Positions 33,745 to 44,233 of a stretch of DNA of 64,000 nt are shown here, piece by piece. This DNA is from Dichetophora obliterata (lineage: Eukaryota > Arthropoda > Insecta > Diptera > Sciomyzidae). The DNA is taken from positions 117,185,215-117,249,214 of the forward strand of contig OY986437.1 of the NCBI GenBank assembly GCA_963920525.1. Direction: 5' to 3'. Under the pieces are notes generated by a model. It worked only from the letters and a program-made list of their open reading frames with translations. It did not search any database and was not told the origin of the DNA. The first letter of the stretch is position 1. Every line of letters begins with the position of its first letter. A program made the position numbers and the translations under genes.

Positions 33745-34545
33745 ATGGATAGCGTTACTTTCTGCGTTACAAAAGTGCGAAAGAAGCAGAAGAAAAGCTA
33801 GATAAATATTATGATGAATCTGCTCCGTCGTATTAAAACGTAAAATATTGGATTGCAGAGTCCAAAAGAGGTCGAATCAGCATAAAAGATAAACACGCCA
33901 GGGGAGAAACAGTGACCTTTCCAGAATGTATTGAAAAAATCCACGATTTCGTATTGGACAATCCGAAAGTTAAATTGTATAAGATAGCTACAGCCGTTGG
34001 CATATCAAGTGGGTCGGTGGTTTCAATTTTACATGAATATTTGGGTATGAGAAATCTGATTGCAAGATGGGTTCCGCGTTTGCTTAAAATCAATCAAGAA
34101 CATGAACGTGTTCACACTCCCCAACAATGTTTGCACACGTTTAAGCAAAATCCGACTGATTTTTTTAGTAAAATAATGACCATGAATGCAACGTGGATAC
34201 ACCAGAATCTAAGGAATCAGCAAAAGAGTTGGTAGGTCCCAGTGGAAGTGCACCAAAGCGAGCGATGACTCAACAAACGGCCGGTCTCAACAAACAGGTT
34301 GGCATCTGTTTTTTGGGATTCAAGTGGCAATTTGTTCATCGACTATTTGAGAAAACGAAAAGCAATCAACAGCGACTATTACTGAAAATTATTGGACCGA
34401 TTGAAGAACGAAATCGCAAACAAACGGCCCCATGTATCGAAGAAAAAAAATCTCCTTTTTTCAAGACAATGCTCCAGCTCCGAAATGTAGCGTATTTCGG
34501 AGATCTTGAGAAATCTTTCTATTCAAAGGGCTTTGCCCTTTGAAT
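33745..34545 (+). pseudogene. mariner (DD34D-type) transposase, heavily decayed
   Basis: Frame-shifted remnants follow the order of a classical mariner transposase. An N-terminal helix-turn-helix region reads EEKLDKYYDESAPSY followed by a stop. The frame 33912-34235 then has CIEKIHDFVLDNPKVKLYKI and GMRNLIARWVPRLLKINQEH, the mariner WVPHEL-type linker motif. Next comes MTMNATWIH, where the first catalytic Asp is Asn. A shift to another frame gives TPESKESAKELVGPSGSAPK, and a third gives FQDNAPAP with the second catalytic Asp. Sequence stops being recognisable near 34545, so the last catalytic motif is lost. No terminal repeats were found. The element belongs to a different lineage from the DD41D copies. 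Confidence 0.85.
34522..34544. repeat. perfect 10-bp hairpin, 3-nt loop
   Basis: TTCAAAGGGC, the loop TTT, then GCCCTTTGAA. It sits exactly where the mariner remnant loses homology and may be a palindromic break-repair scar. Confidence 0.6.
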
Positions 34546-34643
34546 CTTGAACGCCCTGCTATGTGCAAAATTTGAAGTCATAACATTGATTTGTGTGGCA
34601 TTTGCATAGATTTTACTGATGCCAAATACGTTATAACATCCCA

Positions 34644-35626
34644 CCAGAGAAAACAACATTTTCAAAAGTGGCAGAAACGAGCTACTTTTAAAAACGTTTA
34701 ACCCAGGTTTTGCAATTCTAACGTTTATTTTAATTTTAAAAACGAAAGTTTTAAAATGAGATTCTAAAATGTTTGTTTGATTTTTAATAATAAATCTTCT
34801 CAAATGTGAAACGTTTATTTTCATTCCAGAAACGAAAATTTCAAAATTAGATTAAAAAATGTTCGTACGATTTGTAACAATAAACATTTTAGATTGCAAT
34901 GGTGCAACAATTATTTATATTTTAAAATCAAAAAGTTTCATTACCTCCCATTAATTAAATAATTTACAGAAATCCCCATTTCCTTTATTAATTTAAAACG
35001 TTTTAATGGTTTTCAAAATTACAGTTTTATTTCAGTTATTTTATCGTCATTTATGTCCTCGTTAAAATTATTAAGGTGATGATACTGTATCCCAGCGTCT
35101 ATAAAAAAAATAAAATTTTGTCAGATTTTAAATACTTATCTCTTGGTTGTGGCTGCTGCTACTGAAATACTCCAACTCAAACTCTTTCATTACTTTTTTG
35201 CAAGCAAACTGCTGAGTAATAAAATGGAGAATGAAAAATATTTTATTTTCTGAACAAATATCAAATACATAAGTCAGTGAAACATATATAACAATTAATT
35301 CGTTATTAACAAGTGTTTTGAAACAAAGTATGTGAAATGTCATGTTAAAACCTTCGTAGTTGTTTTAAAACGTTTCGTTTTATTTTTCTATTTAAAAATG
35401 TGCGTTTTCGTTTTTGTATGGCGTAAAATGTTTTTAAAATTATTAATTTTATCCTACTTTATCATAGTAAAATATTCGTGGTTGTTTTAAAACTTTTTTT
35501 ACTTTTTTTACTTTTCTTTTTAAAAACGTGCGTTTTAATTTTTGTATGGCGTAAAATATTTTTAAAAATATTAATTTTGCTAAACGTTTTTAAAATGAGG
35601 GTTTTTGATTTTTGGTTTTCTCAGTG
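34644..35626. repeat. possible long, decayed foldback or tandem repeat region
   Basis: The left part carries repeated ACGTTTATTTT, AAAACGAAAGTTTTAAAATG and TTCTAAAATGTTTG phrases about 90-100 bp apart. The right part has two direct units with TAAAAACGTGCGTTTT and GTTTTTGTATGGCGTAAAAT about 125 bp apart. The outer ends (CAGAGAAAACAACATTTT and, inverted, CACTGAGAAAACCAAAAA) are roughly inverted. Boundaries are uncertain and no coding content is seen. Confidence 0.35.
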
Positions 35627-35865
35627 TATTTAAAGCTAAAAAAGAACTATCACCATTTTCCCCAAGAAGATTGGATTGTCTATTGATATATAGCTGTCAG
35701 CAGCGCTAGAAAGTTGTTCATTGGCCACGACCGCTTACGGAGCAGATAAATATTTTCTGCCATTTTTTTAATATTAAAAAAGAATGCCAATAATAGAACA
35801 TATTCACATTGCGAAGATTTGCATTACAAAGCAAAAACATTCGGTAGATATATGACTATTTTGGA

Positions 35866-35932
35866 TCGAAGCCGAAGGTTAAAAAATCAGCCGATTATAC
35901 CGAATACCGAAGCCAAATATTCGATATGACAC
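35866..35932. mobile_element. end fragment of the CCGAAAC-repeat element
   Basis: Contains GATCGAAGCCGAAGG, ACCGAATACCGAAGCC and AATATTCGATATGACACTA, matching the right end of the element at 8148-8935. The left part is not identifiable. Confidence 0.45.
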
Positions 35933-36181
35933 TACTGAATATTTTACTTCAAAGCTTAGGGGTCGTCCATAAACTACGTTACTGATTTTCCGTTTTTTTT
36001 ACCCCCCCCTCCCCCTGCGTTACTTTTCGTAGTGCTTTTCAAAACCTCTCCACCCCATAAGTAACGTGACATATGAAATTAATTCATTCGAATGATTATA
36101 TATTTTGACTAGCTCTGACAATTTTCACTAGTATTAGTGACTAGTATGACTAGATACATTAAAGGAACAATTGGAAAAAAA

Positions 36182-36439
36182 TCAATAATTAATATCATCT
36201 GTAAAAGCTATTCCATCTGCGATCCAAGATTCGATGCTCTCAATCACTGGGATAGAAGAAGCTGGTAGCTTTGTTGAGGATTCTTCAAAATAGAATTTTT
36301 CATCGGATTCTATGTCGACCCATTCAGGTGAATCTTCATTTCTAACGCAAAGAAATTCACCTGGTCTTTGACAGAGTACCCTTAAAGGCTGCACCCGAGC
36401 TGCACCAAGTTCTGTGTTTTTGTGTAAATGCATTCTGAA
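36182..36439 (-). CDS. unrecognised acidic ORF (ORF-B) of the 1011-bp element, copy 1
   Basis: I do not recognise this protein. The conserved part runs from about HLHKNTELGAARVQPLRVLC to a C terminus ending AFTDDINY, rich in Glu, Asp and Ser. In copy 2 the matching 70-residue stretch differs at one position (Glu to Ala in RNEDS/RNADS). A frame extends upstream to 36508, but in both copies an AATCAATTTTCAG string directly precedes the conserved part and looks like a 3' splice site, so this may be a terminal exon of a longer transcript. It is transcribed divergently from ORF-A. The acidic character would suit an accessory protein of a transposon, but that is only a guess. Confidence 0.45.
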   Translation of the reverse strand, partial: FRMHLHKNTELGAARVQPLRVLCQRPGEFLCVRNEDSPEWVDIESDEKFYFEESSTKLPASSIPVIESIESWIADGIAFTDDINY

Positions 36440-36557
36440 AATTGATTTATTTAAATAGTATTTTTTATTCCGATTTATTGTAAATGATATTATACCAATT
36501 TTTGGCAATTCATAGAAGTTTTAAAAACGAAATACAAGCCGCAGGTAGGACACGACC

Positions 36558-36797
36558 TTGAACCGATTTCTTCTTTCTGAGAAGGACAGTACATGTCATA
36601 CGGTATCTCATTTGATCAAGAACATTCAGGCCTTAACGTCAAAGCCTGTCGCAAAAGCAAAGACCCAAATTTTTCAGACTTGTGCTGAGATAGTGAAGGA
36701 ATACCAAAAGGTTCCTGTGCCGAGGGAAAAGGTGGTGAAAGAAATCGTTGAAACAAAAGTTAACCATCAATTTAGACGATCAAACATAAACATGTGA
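36558..36797 (+). CDS. unrecognised basic ORF (ORF-A) of the 1011-bp element, copy 1
   Basis: 79 aa, starting MNRFLLSEKDSTCHT and ending FRRSNINM. It is Lys-rich, with no catalytic motif or membrane segment. Copy 2 (43857-43618, minus) differs at six of 79 positions. An open frame also runs upstream without the Met (VLKTKYKPQVGHDLEP, then a stop), so the true start is unclear. Head-to-head with ORF-B, with about 120 bp between the conserved parts. It could be the fragment of a larger element protein left after internal deletion. Function unknown. Confidence 0.4.
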   Translation: MNRFLLSEKDSTCHTVSHLIKNIQALTSKPVAKAKTQIFQTCAEIVKEYQKVPVPREKVVKEIVETKVNHQFRRSNINM

Positions 36798-36972
36798 GGT
36801 TAGAAATTTTTGAAATGATTGTGTTATTAATTAGAGGTTTTTCGTCGATTTTTTTAATTTTTGGTAACGTTACAATATCTAAACACCTCCCCCCCTACCG
36901 TTACTTATCGTAGTGCATTTCAAAACCCCTCCCCCCCCTAAATTGGTAACGTAGTTTATGGACGACCCCTTA

Positions 36973-37085
36973 TGTGCAACTCTGAAACATTAAACATTAA
37001 TATAGCGTTCAGGCTCCCTGATCATTACAGTGTGTTCCAAGCTGAAGTCGCTGCTATACATAAAACGGTAACCTGGCTTCAGGTA
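36973..37085 (+). pseudogene. LINE RNase H-domain fragment
   Basis: The frame reads INIAFRLPDHYSVFQAEVAA then IHKTVTWLQVNTG, matching the segment around the second active-site acid of the RNase H domain carried by some LINEs (LPD-SVFQAE-AI). It begins exactly at the right edge of the 1011-bp element and loses homology at about 37085. The piece at 44459-44642 looks like the downstream part of such a protein. Confidence 0.6.
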
Positions 37086-37857
37086 AATACAGGGCCGCTG
37101 AGAGGGAAAACAGGCTGTTCCTCTCGGGCCCGGAGTGTCGGGCAAATAAAGTAACAAAAAGCTGATTTGTTGTTGAGGAAGAGAAGTGTTTTTTTGTTTT
37201 CACGAAAATTATTATTTTTCATATTTCTACTGTGTTGTGAATCGACGATATCAAAAATTATAATGAAACTTTTTTAGAAACTTAATTATGCTCGTGGCTT
37301 AGGGGCTTTTAAATTTAATACGTTGATACCTTTGTTTTAAGGTGGATACTTTTGGACACATTTTTGACTTGCATATTTATTTTATTTAATCTACGCGACA
37401 TAATTGTCGCGGCAACACTGTATATCAGTGCTTTCACTCATCAGTAGAAATACCCAGTAGAAAATTTTGTCTAATAGTATAAAACATTCAAAACCATGGT
37501 CGTTTTTCAGCGCATATCTGGACAAACATTATGTTATTATGTTGTCTATACAAAAATCTGATTTGTCCAAATGTTGAGAATGCGGTAGATAATGAATGAC
37601 AAAAAATTCTATGTTATGACAGCGTATGTTTACCTATTTTTTTCTTATTAATTTTTGTTTGATCTTGAGCCCCTTCTTTTGCTCGATTTTCGAATTCCAT
37701 GCATCAGAAATATGTTTTCATTTGTTCTGAGAAGTTAGTAGACTAAAAACTCATAGCATAGTTATATTTTATATGTGAGAGTTTGAGAAGTTCTAATGTA
37801 ACAAATAAAGTGTATTATAAACAATTTAAAGTTTTCTATGTGACCTTACTATTTATT
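37086..37857. other. non-coding stretch
   Basis: No gene recognised. GC rises briefly at 37085-37150, which may be a fragment of another repeat. Confidence 0.45.
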
Positions 37858-39983
37858 ATTATGTAAATTTTCCATGATTATTCCATGACAACAGAAACAA
37901 GTTGTATAAATTATGGAGAAGAAACCCATCTCCTGCAAACTGGGAGCAGTTTAGGTAAGCGAGAAACGAAGCTGTTTTAATAACAAAGCAGTCTAAGGCT
38001 AGATTCTTCTCAGCTAAGCTTAACCTATCCCCACTTTCAAAAACTTTGTGGGCTAATATTAAAAAACTGGGGGTGTGTAATAAGAAAAACTTTGGCTGCG
38101 AAATTGACCCTAAAACACTAAATAACTTTTTCTTGGACAATTCTTCTCTTATGACTGATAATAAAGTGCATGTTAGTTGTGAGATGTCCGTTCAGCAATC
38201 TTTTGATTTTGCGCCTAATAATGTAATTGATGTCGGTAAATGTAAGATGCTGTTGAAATCGATTGCGATAGGTGAAGACGAAATTCCTATTAAGTTCATA
38301 AAAATCATGATACCTCATATAATTAACCAGCTTACACACCTTATTAATTTCTGTTTTTCATCGTCATCTTTCCCGGACATGTAGAAAGTTGCTATTGTGT
38401 TACCTTTGGCAAAAACCCTTCGGAGTCTACTGATTTCAGGTCTATAAGCATTCTCTCACCTTTTGCAAAGATGTGTAAAAAGCTAATGGCTCAACAAATA
38501 AATAGCTACATTCGCGATAAAAGACTCTTATCCCCATTTCAGTCGGGTTTCCGGGCAGGGCATGGGTGTTTCTAAGCTGTAGTAAAGGCAGTAAATGACA
38601 TAAGGTTAGAATATGATGCTGGTAACATGACATTGCTAAGCTTGCTTAATTTCTCTAAAGATTTTGATAAAGTAAACCATAAATGTCTGTGTAAAAAAAC
38701 TTAAGCTTTTATTTGGTTTCGGTGAGAGTGCTTTTAACTTAATGTCAAGATACCTGTCAAATCGGTTGCAAAGAGTTAAAAGTGGGAATAAATTCTCGCA
38801 GTATAAAATGGTACAAAGTGGTGTTCCACAAGGTTCTATTCTTGGTCCTTTCGTGTTTTCCGTATTTATTAATGACATTTTTTCTGTCTACAAAAACTCA
38901 TCCGTTCACGCATATGCTAATAATGTTCAGTTGTATTTTTCTCGCCGTGTTGGGCTACTCGATGATCTTTGTTGCCGAATGAATGAAGATCTAAATATCA
39001 TCAATGAGTGGGCCAAACGCAATGGTCTTCAATGGAATTCTGCTAAATCGTACGTTCTACCTATATGTAAAAATATAACGTGTGTTGTTGATATCCCTGA
39101 CTTGATTATTGGGACAAACAACCTGAAATTATTGTCAAAAGTTCTAAATCTGGACTCTTATATAAATTCTTCTATGTCATGTTCTGATCATATCAATAGT
39201 GTAGTCAAAAAAGTTTATTATGCCTTGCGTAAATTAAGAATGTCGCTAGCGTCACTCCTGTCAATAGAAGACGTAAGTTGGTAATACAGTTGGTACTGCC
39301 TGTGATAACTTACGCTGAGTTGGTTTATAGTAGGCTTGACTAATCCTCTCAGTTAAAATTACAAGTTGCTTTTAATTATGCTACGTGCTATGTTTATGGG
39401 TTGCGTAGTTTTGACCACTTATCTAGTTACAGAAACGCCATACTTGCGTGTGATATACCATCCTACCTTGATGCCAGAAACTGTATGTTTTGCATAAGCT
39501 GATCTAAACAAAAACACCTTCCTACTTATATGATAAACTTCAATTTAGCTTTTCTAGATGAAGTAATGTTCTTATAGTTCCAAGATATACTTCATTAACC
39601 TCCTTGTGCTTGTTTTTCATTAACGCCGTCAGACTGTGGAATACACTGTCACGTGGACTGAGAGAGGTCTCAGGGAGAGGTGTTTTTATTCTTACTTATT
39701 TTTCATCTAACTAAGTTTCTTCATTCCTTCTTTTTCTGTCCATACATCAAAAAAATTATTTTTAAATTCACAATTTTTTATTCGATATTCTGTTTTTTTT
39801 TTAATGAACTTTTATGTTAATTTAATTTGGTATTTGAAAAATGATATTAAACAAATATTGTATCTTTAGTTAAGTTAAATCACAAAATAGTTGTTATTAT
39901 ACTTATATTGAATCTATTAATGCTGTGCTATAAAAGAGCTTAGTTCTTACTGTACTGATGCTTTTTGTTAATAAATAATAATA
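37858..39983 (+). pseudogene. LINE reverse transcriptase copy, catalytic YADD changed to YANN
   Basis: A decayed, 5'-truncated non-LTR retrotransposon of the jockey/R1 superfamily. Successive frames carry RFFSAKLNLSPLSKTLWANI, then GEDEIPIKFIKIMIPHIINQ (the finger region), LLSPFQSGFRAGHG, FSKDFDKVNH (motif A, Asp kept), and from 38742 an open frame of 180 aa with SGVPQGSILGPFVFSVFIND (motif B) and HAYANNVQLYF (motif C). Both metal-binding Asp of motif C are Asn, so the enzyme would be inactive even if read through. Several stops and frameshifts separate the pieces. Broken C-terminal frames continue to about 39690. The 3' end is AT-rich with a (TAA)n-like tail at 39970-39983, directly followed by the 3' end of the RTE-like LINE. 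Confidence 0.8.
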
Positions 39984-41785
39984 CTTACTTACTTACTTAG
40001 TTGGAGCTACAACCGTATGTCGGTCTTGGCCTCATCTAAGAATTTGCGCCAGCCATTTCTGTCTTTCGCTTGATGGCGTCATTTGGAAATTCTAAGCTTC
40101 CTCTTCTTGGTCTTTTCAACAAACATGCGGTCGTCCTCATTTGCGTTGACCGCCGCTGGGTACCGAATCGAATTTTTTCTTCACTGGTGCATCGTCTTTC
40201 ATGCGCTGAACATGACCAAGCCACCGAAGCCGCTGAATTTTAATGCGCTTGACTATGTCAATGTCAGCGTACAGCTCATACAGTTAATCATTTCATCGTA
40301 TTCGGTACTCGCCATTGACGCAGATTGGTCCATAGATCTTACGAAGAATCTTTCTCTCGAATGCTCCTAAAGTCTTTTCATCTGAACTGCTCAGCGTCCA
40401 GGTTTGTGATACACAAAGTAGGACGGGCATGATGAGCGATTTATAGAGCGTGATTTTCGTTCGTCGAGAGAGGGCTCTGCTTCTCAATTGCCTACTGAGC
40501 CCAAAGTAACACATGTTGGCAAGAGTTATTCTTCCTTTGATCTCAATGCTGATGTCGTTGGTTGAGTTTATGCTGGATCCCAGATAAACGAATTCCTTCA
40601 CAACCTTCAAGGAGGTATTGTCAACTGTAACGTGGGCTCCAAGACGCTGGGACTGTTTGTTTGTTGACACCAAGTATTTCGTCTTATCTGCATTCTCTGC
40701 CAGACCCATTCGATTTGACTCTCTTTGTAATCTCGAAAATGCTGCATTGACTTCGCGAGTATTATGGCCAATGATATCGATGTCATCAGCATACGCAAGC
40801 AGCATAACACTCTTGTAGAATATTGTGCCACTGCGTCTCAGATCAGCAGCTCGGATGATCTTTTCCATCAGTAGGTTGAAAAAGTCGCATGATAAGGAAT
40901 CACCTTGTCTGAAACCTGGATTGGTAACAAATGGTGGGGAGTGGTCCTTCCCGATTTAACTGCGCTGCTTTTGTTGCTAAGTGTCATCCTGCAAAGTCGT
41001 ATTAGTTTTGCAGGAATACCAAATTCAGACATGGTGGAGTACAGGTGCTTCCTTATTGTGCTGTCGAAGGCGGTTTTGTAGTCGACAAAAAGATGATGGG
41101 TGTCGACTTGTTTTTCTTGAGTCTTCTCCAAGATTTGTCGTAGCGTGAAAATCTGGTCGATGGTGGACTTTCCAGGTCTGAAGCCACACTTATAAGGTCC
41201 AATTAGTTCGTTTACAATGGGCTTCAATCTTTCACATTAAACGCTCGACAGGACCTTATTACTACGATATTAAGAAGGCTTATTCTACGGTAATTGACAC
41301 AGATAGTGGGATTGTCTTCCTTGTGGATTGGGCAGAGCACACTGAGATTCCAATCGTTTGGAATGCATTCTTCCGATCATATTCTGCATAGAAGCTCGTA
41401 AGTGCATATTTATAGAGCTTCGCCTCCTTTCTTGAACAGCTCAGCAGATAAGCCATCAGCTCCCGCGGCTTTGTTATTTTTAAGCCGAGCTATAGCTGTC
41501 AGAACTTTATCATAGTGGGGCAGCGGAACCTCGACGCTGTCATCCGTAATTGGGGTTTCCGGAATATCATCTCTATTGGCGGGATTGTTGTTAGCGTCGC
41601 CGTTTAGAAGCTTAGAGAAGTGTTCCCTCCATAGCGTTAGTGTACTCTGGATTCCAGTTTTCATTCTTGCAGTAAGAAGCCCCGGTTTTAAAACCATCGG
41701 CAAGGCGTCTTATTTTTTTCGAAACATTTTAGGGCCTCATTCCTGTCACCATACATCTCAATCTTCTCCTCTCAATCTTTTTTTT
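39984..41785 (-). pseudogene. RTE-like LINE copy A, frameshifted
   Basis: Minus-strand reverse transcriptase. From the 5' side: LTLWREHFSKLLNGDANNNP and LKNNKAAGADGLSAELFKKG (41703-41410), GFRPGKSTIDQIFTLRQILE and LFVDYKTAFDS (motif A, 41227-40868), AYADDIDIIGHNTREVNAAF (motif C, intact, near 40795), EFVYLGSSINSTND and PVLLCVSQTWTLSSSDEKTL (40868-40293), and a broken end reading KDRNGWRKFLDEAKTDIRL with the stop at 40007-40009. Only about 25 bp follow the stop before a (TAAG)n tail; very short 3' UTRs with simple-repeat tails are usual for RTE-group elements. The frame is broken at several places and the 5' end (endonuclease) is missing. A second copy is at 53194-56570. Confidence 0.85.
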
Positions 41786-41828
41786 TATAAATAATATATA
41801 AATAATAAATAAATAAATAATAATAATT

Positions 41829-42136
41829 TAAATACAAATTTTAAATGTTTGATAGTTTATATTATTCTTGATTTTAAATGCAAATTCTAGCTGTTTGATA
41901 ATTTAAAATCGTTTATTTAGCTGTAGGTCAGGTTAGAACAATTAATTGTTCTAACGAATTTTTTCCAAAGAAACAACAACAGCAACATTTTCAATATGAA
42001 AAGGAAAACATCACTAGCTGATTTTATTGCTGTTTCGGCCCTGCTATAGGCTTCATCAGAAATCTTTGTGATGCCACCACCGGGAATCGAACCCGGCCGT
42101 GCCAGCGCATTTAAGCGCACTGCACCACAGAGGCGT
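41829..42136 (-). mobile_element. tRNA-derived SINE-like element
   Basis: On the minus strand it starts with a tRNA-like head (42134-42072), runs through a linker (GATTTCTGATGAAGCC, AGGGCCGAAACAGC) and then the AT-rich module shared with 14413-14792 and 30364-30591. The 3' end merges into (ATTT/AAT)n sequence at 41785-41830, a simple-repeat tail. Tail, promoter boxes and length of about 310 bp fit a SINE. Confidence 0.65.
42072..42134 (-). other. tRNA-like head with A and B boxes
   Basis: 63 nt. An A-box-like TGGTGCAGTGC and a perfect B box GGTTCGATTCC within a CCGGG/CCCGG stem. The 5' GCCTCTG and 3' TGGTGGC ends pair at six of seven positions, counting wobbles. It is too short for a proper anticodon arm, so it is a tRNA-derived promoter rather than a working tRNA gene. 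Confidence 0.65.
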
Positions 42137-42896
42137 TAATATTTCAGTGTCAATTTTTCAGTTTTTCTCCCTTTCATACTTTTTTGTTGCTGTTCTTTTT
42201 GTTTGTTGCTTGCTTTTTTTATAAACACTTTTAAAATAAATATCAACTATCAAAAACAATTCATGTCATGTATATTATGAAGAGCGTGAAACTGTTAACC
42301 TTATTGAATTACGCATTAAAAACGAATGAGTACATTTTTTCATTTATGGAAATGACATATAATTTTTCCTTTCCTTTTTAACTTACGAATGAATTCAGGA
42401 TTTCACTGATAAGAAAAACAATATGATAATTATGAGATAAAAATAACATATCACAATAATAGAAATTAGTACTTTATAGCCATTTCCCATGGATCCTTCT
42501 CAACTAACTTAAAAAAAATTGTAAGTCTGCTCAAATTGGCAAGCACTTAAAAAAATTATTTCTTGTTGATCTCTTCCACCTTATTAGAAATAAACGTTTT
42601 TGTCTTGGGCTCACAACGAAAGATCTTGTTTGTTTCGTTATTTACATCAGCTTTAAGTTTCATTAAGGACTTAATTTCTGCTGGTTATGTAATATTGAGA
42701 GTGAATATGAACATGCTAGAAAAAAACAGATAACACTTTGAGTAAAAAAAAAATCGGAAATGTTCGAGAAAAACAACTCCAGTTAATAGTAGTTTTAAGA
42801 TACTTGAAAAATCTGGTTATTCGAATCGAAAATTGAGTAGAATTGTACTATTCCTGCTGTTCTGACTTACGGTACGTTTAGGTGCGTTTTTTCAAT
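42137..42896. other. non-coding stretch
   Basis: No gene or bounded repeat recognised. Confidence 0.45.
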
Positions 42897-43066
42897 AGGC
42901 CAGTTTACGATCTTGTTGCATCGTTGCAAATGCAAAATAAACAGCTTTTACAAAAACAAGAAGCATTGAAAAGCTTTTGCGACATATACTTTTTGTTTTT
43001 GTAAAACAAAAAAGCTGTTTATTTTGCATTTACAACTATGCAACAAGATCGTGAACTGCCCTAATA
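42897..43066. mobile_element. ~170-bp MITE with TAGG-CAGTT ends
   Basis: Arms of about 50-60 bp are inverted matches: CAGTTTACGATCTTGTTGCA and, from the right, CAGTTCACGATCTTGTTGCA, followed by AAATGCAAAATAAACAGCTT in both. The centre is a short (CAAAAA)-rich loop. Non-coding. Confidence 0.75.
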
Positions 43067-43444
43067 TTTATACTACAAAAATATCAACATTAATCTAATT
43101 TCGAAATAATAAAAGCAAGGTTTTTTAAACTTCTTTGAAGAAGTCCAATGATGTTCTGGATGTTATAAAGCTTTTAGAAAAATCCTTGAATAATTCCGAT
43201 CGTAAAAATTTTGCTTGAATTCCTTTGAAAGTAATGAAGATAATTATGTAGATTAGGCTGGGTCGATTTGCAAACCTATGTTGCCTGGGCGATTTTTGGA
43301 TCGGGCATGAAAAGTTATTAAAAAAGGGGGGAGCTAGGGGTGCACTTTTTTAAAAAGCTTAACTGGCTTGCACAGGCACTACCAAACAATTATCTACAGA
43401 TAAGGCAAGCTTTGGTATTCTTCTCACTACATATAAACTCCTTA
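43067..43444. other. non-coding spacer
   Basis: No features recognised apart from a short G-run near 43327. Confidence 0.45.
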
Positions 43445-43617
43445 GGGGTCGACCATAAACTACGTTACCAATTTAGGGGGGGGAGGGGTTTTGAAATGCA
43501 CTAAGATAAGTAACGGTAGGGGGGGAGGGGTTTTAGATATTGTAACGTTACCAAAAATTAAAAAAATCGACGAAAAACCTCTAATTAATAACACAATCAT
43601 TTCAAACATTTTTAACC

Positions 43618-43857
43618 TTACATGTTTATGTTTGATCGTCTAAATTGATGGTTAACTTTTGTTTCAACGATTTCTTCCACCACCTTTTCCCTCGACACAG
43701 GAACCTTTTGGTATTCCTTCACCATCTCATCACACGTCTGAAAAATTTGGGTCTTTGCTTTTGCGACAGTCTTTGACGTTAAGGCCTGAATGTTCTTGAT
43801 CAAAGGAGATACCGTATGACATGTACTGTCTTTCTCAGAAAGAAGAAATCGGTTCAA
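43618..43857 (-). CDS. ORF-A of the 1011-bp element, copy 2
   Basis: 79 aa, same start and end as in copy 1, with six substitutions (for example His to Pro in TVSHLIK/TVSPLIK, Lys to Glu in VVKEIV/VVEEIV) and no stop. It remains unrecognised. The two copies allow a direct test of constraint by comparing synonymous and non-synonymous changes. Confidence 0.4.
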   Translation of the reverse strand: MNRFLLSEKDSTCHTVSPLIKNIQALTSKTVAKAKTQIFQTCDEMVKEYQKVPVSREKVVEEIVETKVNHQFRRSNINM

Positions 43858-43979
43858 GGTCGTGTCCTACCTGCGGCTTGTATTTCGTTTTTAAAACTTC
43901 TATGAATTGCCATAAGTTTGTATTGTATCGTTTACAATAAATCGGAATAAAAAATACTATTTAAATAAATCAATTTTCA

Positions 43980-44233
43980 GAAAGCATTTACACAAAAACA
44001 CAGAACTTAGTGCAGCTCGGGTGCAGCCTTTAAGGGTACTCTGTCAAAGACCAGGTGAATTTCTTTGCGTTAGAAATGCAGATTCACCTGAATGGGTCGA
44101 CATAGAATCCGATGAAAAATTCTATTTTGAAGAATCCTCAACAAAGCTACCAGCTTCTTCTATCCCAGTGATTGAGAGCATCGAATCTTGGATCGCAGAT
44201 GGAATAGCTTTTACAGATGATATTAATTATTGA
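43980..44233 (+). CDS. ORF-B of the 1011-bp element, copy 2
   Basis: Open from a likely splice acceptor (TCAATTTTCAG ending at 43979) through HLHKNTELSAARVQPLRVLC to the acidic end AFTDDINY. The first Met inside the frame is at 44021. Within the 70 residues after it only one differs from copy 1; one more difference (Gly to Ser) lies just before. Unrecognised. Confidence 0.4.

Larger units (their letters stand above)
35959..36969 (+). mobile_element. 1011-bp TTA-flanked inverted-repeat element, copy 1
   Basis: Perfect 24-bp terminal inverted repeats starting GGGGTCGTCCATAAACTACG, with TTA at each flank (35956-35958 and 36970-36972). A 3-bp TWA target duplication fits PIF/Harbinger elements, but no DDE transposase is present, so the assignment is tentative. 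Subterminal C-rich tracts lie on the plus strand at both ends. Two divergent small ORFs occupy the middle. Copy 2 (43445-44455) has exactly the same length and lies in opposite orientation. Confidence 0.8.

Noticed and set aside
41917..42120. 67-aa minus-strand frame
   Set aside because: It is the SINE-like element read as protein.
42072..42134. Possible tRNA gene
   Set aside because: The B box and acceptor pairing are good, but at 63 nt there is no room for a normal anticodon arm, and the sequence continues into a repeated SINE body.
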